NCBI GenBank assembly: GCA_016930085.1
Contig: JAFGHO010000107.1
Span: 1 to 64,000 of the forward strand
Direction: 5' to 3'
Origin: Spirochaetales bacterium
GTDB lineage: Bacteria; Spirochaetota; Spirochaetia; SZUA-6; JAFGRV01
DNA: 64,000 bases
Shown here: piece after piece, positions 63,685 through 64,000 of the stretch
How positions within the stretch are numbered: position 1 is the stretch's first letter
How the letters are laid out: each line of letters begins with the position of its first letter
Made by a program: the position numbers and the translations under genes
The notes under the pieces: generated by a model
Seen by the model: only the letters and a program-made list of their open reading frames with translations
Told to the model about the DNA's origin: nothing
Databases searched by the model: none

Positions 63685-64000
63685 ATGGCAAAAGCTAAAT
63701 TCGAACGGAAGAAACCCCATATAAACGTAGGGACAATCGGGCATGTCGATCATGGGAAAACGACGCTGACTGCGGCAATTACCATGTATTGTTCCGGAAA
63801 GTATGGCGATAAATTGATGAAGTTTGAAGATATAGATAATGCGCCCGAAGAGAAGGCACGGGGTATTACGATAAATACACGTCATGTCGAGTATCAGACG
63901 GAACAAAGACATTACGCCCATGTCGATTGTCCGGGACACGCAGACTATATCAAAAATATGATCACCGGTGCCGCCCAGATGGACGGTGCGATTCTCGTCG
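63685..64000 (+). CDS. tuf: Elongation factor Tu (5' part; continues past the window)
   Basis: The first 105 codons are seen. G1 reads [13 protein letters not shown], the switch I region ends [11 protein letters not shown] and G3 reads [26 protein letters not shown] strong AAGGAGG site precedes the ATG. EF-Tu carries aminoacyl-tRNA to the ribosome. An insert-like [30 protein letters not shown] segment lies at the effector region, normal for the family. Confidence 0.96.
   Translation, partial: MAKAKFERKKPHINVGTIGHVDHGKTTLTAAITMYCSGKYGDKLMKFEDIDNAPEEKARGITINTRHVEYQTEQRHYAHVDCPGHADYIKNMITGAAQMDGAILV

Overview
The window looks like chromosomal DNA of a spirochaete (phylum Spirochaetota) of roughly balanced GC content. 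Four things support this. The flagellar rod/P-ring block runs flgF-flgG-flgA-flgI-rod-binding protein with no flgH. RpoB carries Asn at the position of E. coli Ser531, a change known from naturally rifampicin-resistant spirochaetes. The rpmG-secE-nusG-rplKAJL-rpoBC-rpsL-rpsG block has tRNA genes woven into it. Many lipoproteins, FecR-domain proteins and LysM proteins are of the kind found in treponemes. No insertion sequence, prophage or CRISPR array was seen. The genus cannot be named from the sequence alone.

Layout. 1-3002 (minus) is the first 1000 codons of a secreted zinc phospholipase C-like protein that runs off the left edge; its 5' part is much more AT-rich than the rest of the window. 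3339-12188 (plus) holds a DUF4384-like exported protein, a 1160-residue CHASE2/receiver/receiver/sigma-54-activator fusion, a peroxiredoxin, a soluble PAS/GAF hybrid histidine kinase and an AhpD-like protein. 12570-14860 (minus) is a LysM lipoprotein followed by an MbfA-like ferritin/VIT1 iron exporter. 14993-20515 (plus) holds a ParB-like protein with a spore-photoproduct-lyase-like radical SAM enzyme, a FecR protein, and two envelope proteins. 20615-27494 (plus) holds parE, parC with a lysine-rich tail, a membrane protein with winged-helix-like repeats, and a HEAT-type exported protein. 27515-32290 (minus) holds tsaD, a divergent polysaccharide deacetylase, an RpoS-like sigma factor with a near-perfect sigma-54 promoter, a ZIP transporter and a small unknown protein. 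32505-36521 is the flagellar operon. 36593-42287 holds a FecR/beta-barrel protein, a lipoprotein and a zinc-type ArsR/P-ATPase operon with a readable operator. 42466-49673 holds a 1746-residue unknown protein with a GRSTDK tandem repeat, a flavodoxin and another unknown. 49853-64000 holds tRNA-fMet, tRNA-Thr, tRNA-Trp and the transcription/translation superoperon, ending inside tuf.

How the parts fit. The most interesting regulatory picture is a possible sigma-54 to RpoS-like cascade, as in Borrelia. A sigma-70-family gene has a canonical -24/-12 element directly upstream, and the window also encodes a membrane-anchored sigma-54 activator; the connection between the two is inference. A second theme is that several genes have -35/-10 elements placed so that transcription would begin at or within a few bases of the start codon (3339, 14993, 32290, 38585), which suggests leaderless mRNAs. 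Metal and redox homeostasis recurs: peroxiredoxin with a PerR-like box, MbfA, ZIP, and a SmtB-like regulator with a P1B ATPase.
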